A stretch of 17,165 nucleotides of DNA. Origin: an uncultured Clostridia bacterium (GTDB taxonomy: Bacteria; Bacillota; Clostridia; Oscillospirales; Acutalibacteraceae). This document shows positions 13,864-17,165 of the stretch, in pieces; positions within the stretch are counted from its first letter, which is position 1, and every line of letters begins with the position of its first letter. The translations under genes were made by a program, and so were the position numbers. A model generated the notes under the pieces. It saw nothing but the letters and a program-made list of their open reading frames with translations. It did not search any database and was not told the DNA's origin. The stretch spans positions 1 to 17,165 of the forward strand of contig CANONE010000030.1 of NCBI GenBank assembly GCA_947567585.1. The letters run 5' to 3'.

Positions 13864-16800
13864 CTAGGCCGAATATTCCGCCGCTTCCTCCGTTTTCAGC
13901 GCCAAGAGCTTTGAAATCCCCTGGTCCTGCATGGTGACGCCATAGAGCATATCGCTGCCCTCCATGGTGCCGCGCCGGTGGGTAATGGTAATAAACTGGC
14001 TCTTCCCTGTCATCCGGCGTAAGTACTGGGCAAAACGGGCTACGTTCACATCGTCCAGAGCCGCCTCGATCTCGTCCAGCACGCAGAAGGGCGGCGGATT
14101 CACCCGCATAATGGCAAAGTAGATGGAAATAGCCACCAGGGCTTTCTCTCCACCGGACAGCGACTCAATATGAGTGACGATCTTCCCCGGCGGGTGGACC
14201 TTGATATCAATGCCGGAGGAAAGCGGGTCCTCCGGATTGGTGAAGGAGAGCTCCGCCCCCCCGCCGCCGAAAAGCTCCCGGAAGATAGAGCCGAAGTTTT
14301 CATTGATCAAGGCAAATTTCTCCGTAAACTGCTCTCTCATGTGGGTGGTCAGCTGGCCAATCAAATCCAAGAGCTCCGCTTTAGACTGCTCCGCGTCCCC
14401 TACCTGCCGGTTCAGAAACTCGTAGCGCTGTGAAACCTCCTTATACTCCACCACGGCCCCTACGTTCACGGCCCCCAGGGCTTTGATCTTGTTTTTCAGC
14501 TCCTGCAGGCGGCGTTGGGCGGCGGGCAGGTCTTCAATCTTCCTGCCCACCTCTTCCGCCTCCCGGCGGGTAAGCTCATATTCCTCCCACAGCCGGCTAA
14601 TGACGCCGTCATACTCCTTTTGCAGATTGTCCGAGCGTTCCTGGAGCCTGGCCAGCTCCCGGCCGGCGTTTTCCCGGCGGGACACAGCCTCCCGCTCCTT
14701 GCCCCGCAGCTCGCCGGATTCCTTTTCCAGCTCCTCCCGGCGCAAAGCGGCCTTTTCCATCCCCTGCCGCTTTTCCCCAGCCTGGGCCCGAAAATCCCCG
14801 GCCCTCCGCAGATTGTCCAGAATGTCCCTTTGCAGCTGCCTGGAGCGCTCCCGCAACGCTGCAATCTCTTCCCGCAGCCGGGCCTGCACCCCCTGAGAAT
14901 CCCGCTGCCGGGCCTCCAATTCCTCTAAAGCGGCCGCTAGGGCGTCCCGGTCCTTCTGGGCGGAGAACTCTTCCATCCGCAAGACCTGCACGGTCTCGTT
15001 GATCTCGTCGCAGCGGTCCAGCCGGTCTTGGCGGCTGCCAGTCAGTTCCCGGCCCTTTTGTTCCCAATCTGCGGCCTGGGCTTCCAAGGACCGAAGCCTC
15101 TCCTGGCTCTGGGCCTCCACCGCCGCCAATTCCTCCAGCCGCGCCTGGGCCCCGGCCCGCTCCTTTTCCAAGGCTCCCGCGTTTTCCAGGGCGCTTTCCA
15201 GCTCCCGCTGAACCTGGGCGCTGCGGGCCTCTATCTTCACCTTTTCCTCCTGACAGGCGGAAAGCTCTCCAAAGGCCGCGTCCAGCTCCCCCTCGCAGGC
15301 GGAAAGCTCCTGCTGGGCCTCCTTATGGCTCCGCGCGGCCTGGTCCGCCTGGGCCTGCAGGCCCGCCGCTTTTTCCCGCACCCGCTCAATCTCCGCCGAC
15401 CGGCTTAAAAGTCCGGAATTCTTAGCCCTGGCCCCGCCTGTCAGGGACCCGCCGGCATTGACCACCTGCCCGTCCAGGCTCACCACCCGGAACCGGTAGC
15501 CCATGCGCTTGGCAATGGCCACGGCGCTGTCCAGGTCCTCGGCCACCGCCACCCGGCCCAAGAGAGAGTCGCGAATGCCGTTATACTTTTCGTCACAGCC
15601 ACACAGCCCGGCGGCGACCCCTACAAACCCCGGCATTCCCCGCATTTCCCGGGGATCCAGCACATGGCCCTTAATGGTGGTCAAGGGCAAAAAAGTGGCC
15701 CGTCCAATTTCCCGCTGCTTTAGAAAGCTGATGGCCGCTTTGGCGTCCGGCTCGGTCTCCACCACAATGTTCTGCATGGCGGCGCCCAAAGCGGTTTCCA
15801 GGGCCACGGCATACTCCTTTGGCGCCTTCAAAAGTCTTGTCACCGGCCCGCAGATCCCCCGGAGCATCCCCCGCTCCGATTCCTTCATGATAGCCTTCAC
15901 GCTCTGGGCAAAGCCCTCCAGGTTCCTCTCCAGGTCCTCCAAAAGCCGGGCCCTTCGCAGCTGTTCGTTGGCGTCTAAGGTCAGCCGGTCCAGATCCGCC
16001 TTGGCCGATTCCGCCCGTCTTTTTCGGGATTCCAGCCGGAGCTGGTAACCCTTTACGGCGTTCTCCTTGGTGGCCATTTCCCCCCGGATATCCTCCAGCA
16101 TCCGCCCCAGTTCTTCCATTTCCTGGCGCACGGCGGCTTCCCGCTGGGCGGACTGCCGGAAGCTCTCCTCCAGGGCCCCGGCCCGCAGCTCGATTTCCTT
16201 TCGGGACGACTGGGCGGAGGTCAGCCGCACCCTTTCCTCAGACAGGCTGGCATTGACTCCAGCCAGCTCCAAAGCGGCCTCTTCAATCTCCTTGGTGGTC
16301 TGGTCCGCGCCCCGGCGCAGTTCCTCCAGGCGGGCGGCATAGTCCAAAAGCTTTTTCCGGCTGTCTTCTATGCGGGCCTCCTGCTGGCGAATCTCCCGCT
16401 GCTTTTGGGCGGCCTCCTCCTGCGCCTCTTCGGTAGACTGCTTGGCCGCCTCAATCTGACCCTCCAGGCGCTGCACGTCCTGGGCGCTGTGGGCAATCTC
16501 GTTTTCCAGCACGCTAGTCTCGCCTTCCGCCCGGATAGCCTGTTCGTCCAGGGCGGCGGCCTCGTTCCGCAGCTGCTCCATCCCGGCGGTGCAGGCGTTG
16601 GTTTCCCGGTAATTCTGCTCTGTGCGCTGGGCGATACCCTCGATCTCCTCCTCGATCTCCTGGTGCTGGGCCCGGATGGTTCCGATCTTTTCCTCCTGTT
16701 CCCGCAGAGCTTTGCCGGCGCGGTCCAGGGTTTCCAGCCATATGCCGATTTCCAGCCCCTTCTTCTCCCCGTCATACTGAATGAACCGCTCCGCCTTTTC

Positions 16801-17165
16801 CGCCTGCTCCTTAAGGGGGCCCACCCGGCTTTCCAGCTCGGAGAGGATGTCCCGCAGCCGGACCAGGTTTTCCTCGGCCTTAGCGAGCCGCCGCTCCGAC
16901 TCCTCCTTCCGGTAGCGGTAGCGGGAGATGCCCGCCGCCTCCTCGAATATCTCCCGCCGGTCCTCGGACTTGGCCCCCACAATGCTGTCGATTTTGCCCT
17001 GGCCGATAATGGAATAGCCGTCCCGGCCCAGGCCCGTGTCCATAAACAGCTCGTTGATATCCCGCAGGCGCACAGTGGACTTGTTGATCAGATACTCGCT
17101 CTCCCCGGACCGGTAGTACCGCCGGGTGATGGCCACCTGGTCGTTGTCAAAGGGCAGGGCCCGGT
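13864..17165 (-). CDS. smc: Chromosome segregation ATPase SMC (5' end outside the window)
   Basis: SMC forms the ring-shaped condensin that with ScpA/ScpB organises and segregates the chromosome. The frame stays open to the window edge, so the true start and Walker A lie beyond it; about 100 N-terminal residues are missing. Counting from codon 17136, SGESEYLINKSTVRLRDINELFMDTGLGRDGYSIIGQGKID is the end of the N-terminal head half. It is followed by a coiled coil (about 75-420), the hinge (about 424-575, with GQVVNAGGSLTGG) and the return coil. The C-terminal head has signature LSGGEKALVAI (993-1003), Walker B FCVLDEIEAALDD (1017-1027) and H-loop ITITHRRGTME. The stop is TAG at 13864. Copy F abuts the stop codon. 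Confidence 0.98.
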   Translation of the reverse strand, partial: RALPFDNDQVAITRRYYRSGESEYLINKSTVRLRDINELFMDTGLGRDGYSIIGQGKIDSIVGAKSEDRREIFEEAAGISRYRYRKEESERRLAKAEENLVRLRDILSELESRVGPLKEQAEKAERFIQYDGEKKGLEIGIWLETLDRAGKALREQEEKIGTIRAQHQEIEEEIEGIAQRTEQNYRETNACTAGMEQLRNEAAALDEQAIRAEGETSVLENEIAHSAQDVQRLEGQIEAAKQSTEEAQEEAAQKQREIRQQEARIEDSRKKLLDYAARLEELRRGADQTTKEIEEAALELAGVNASLSEERVRLTSAQSSRKEIELRAGALEESFRQSAQREAAVRQEMEELGRMLEDIRGEMATKENAVKGYQLRLESRKRRAESAKADLDRLTLDANEQLRRARLLEDLERNLEGFAQSVKAIMKESERGMLRGICGPVTRLLKAPKEYAVALETALGAAMQNIVVETEPDAKAAISFLKQREIGRATFLPLTTIKGHVLDPREMRGMPGFVGVAAGLCGCDEKYNGIRDSLLGRVAVAEDLDSAVAIAKRMGYRFRVVSLDGQVVNAGGSLTGGARAKNSGLLSRSAEIERVREKAAGLQAQADQAARSHKEAQQELSACEGELDAAFGELSACQEEKVKIEARSAQVQRELESALENAGALEKERAGAQARLEELAAVEAQSQERLRSLEAQAADWEQKGRELTGSRQDRLDRCDEINETVQVLRMEEFSAQKDRDALAAALEELEARQRDSQGVQARLREEIAALRERSRQLQRDILDNLRRAGDFRAQAGEKRQGMEKAALRREELEKESGELRGKEREAVSRRENAGRELARLQERSDNLQKEYDGVISRLWEEYELTRREAEEVGRKIEDLPAAQRRLQELKNKIKALGAVNVGAVVEYKEVSQRYEFLNRQVGDAEQSKAELLDLIGQLTTHMREQFTEKFALINENFGSIFRELFGGGGAELSFTNPEDPLSSGIDIKVHPPGKIVTHIESLSGGEKALVAISIYFAIMRVNPPPFCVLDEIEAALDDVNVARFAQYLRRMTGKSQFITITHRRGTMEGSDMLYGVTMQDQGISKLLALKTEEAAEYSA

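Overview
The window looks like chromosomal DNA from a fairly GC-rich anaerobic Firmicute, probably class Clostridia; an Oscillospirales-type gut bacterium is my best guess, not proven. The grounds are strong Shine-Dalgarno sites of the GGAGG type, a T-box leader on leuS, and gene orders known from Bacillus and Clostridia (smc next to ftsY; yhbY-nadD-yqeK-rsfS). Every protein gene I accept lies on the minus strand, so transcription runs from high to low coordinates. No phage, plasmid, transposase, CRISPR, tRNA or rRNA is visible.

In transcription order, the right half (17165 to about 7400) is a long housekeeping run: smc (start outside the window), a class I methyltransferase, a VanZ-like membrane protein, ftsY, the XTP/dITP pyrophosphatase gene rdgB, a GNAT acetyltransferase, yhbY, nadD, yqeK, rsfS and a small cysteine-rich protein gene interrupted by an in-frame TAA. 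Spacings are mostly short or overlapping, so this is probably one or a few operons for chromosome segregation, membrane targeting, nucleotide hygiene, NAD synthesis and ribosome assembly or silencing. Next comes a clear TTGACA-N17-TATAAT promoter feeding a T-box leader with a CTG specifier, a terminator and leuS. Then come prfB (release factor 2, no programmed frameshift), two GNAT acetyltransferases, and a good intrinsic terminator at 1942-1987. Last is a stand-alone ectB-type diaminobutyrate aminotransferase gene.

The most unusual content is between genes. At least seven copies of a two-hairpin repeat sit in five intergenic gaps (1501-1838, 4129-4421, 7262-7370, 8936-9055, 13790-13863). The loop-closing stems differ in sequence between copies but change on both arms together, so the fold is kept. 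Two gaps hold a head-to-head pair and three hold single copies; one single copy splits the normally compact nadD-yqeK junction. A separate imperfect inverted repeat of about 165 bp occupies the left edge and shares its last bases with the ectB stop codon. Other points worth checking are a C-terminal extension of about 95 residues on FtsY, the orphan ectB, the nonsense codon at 7749-7751, and a duplicated start/ribosome-binding segment at the methyltransferase.
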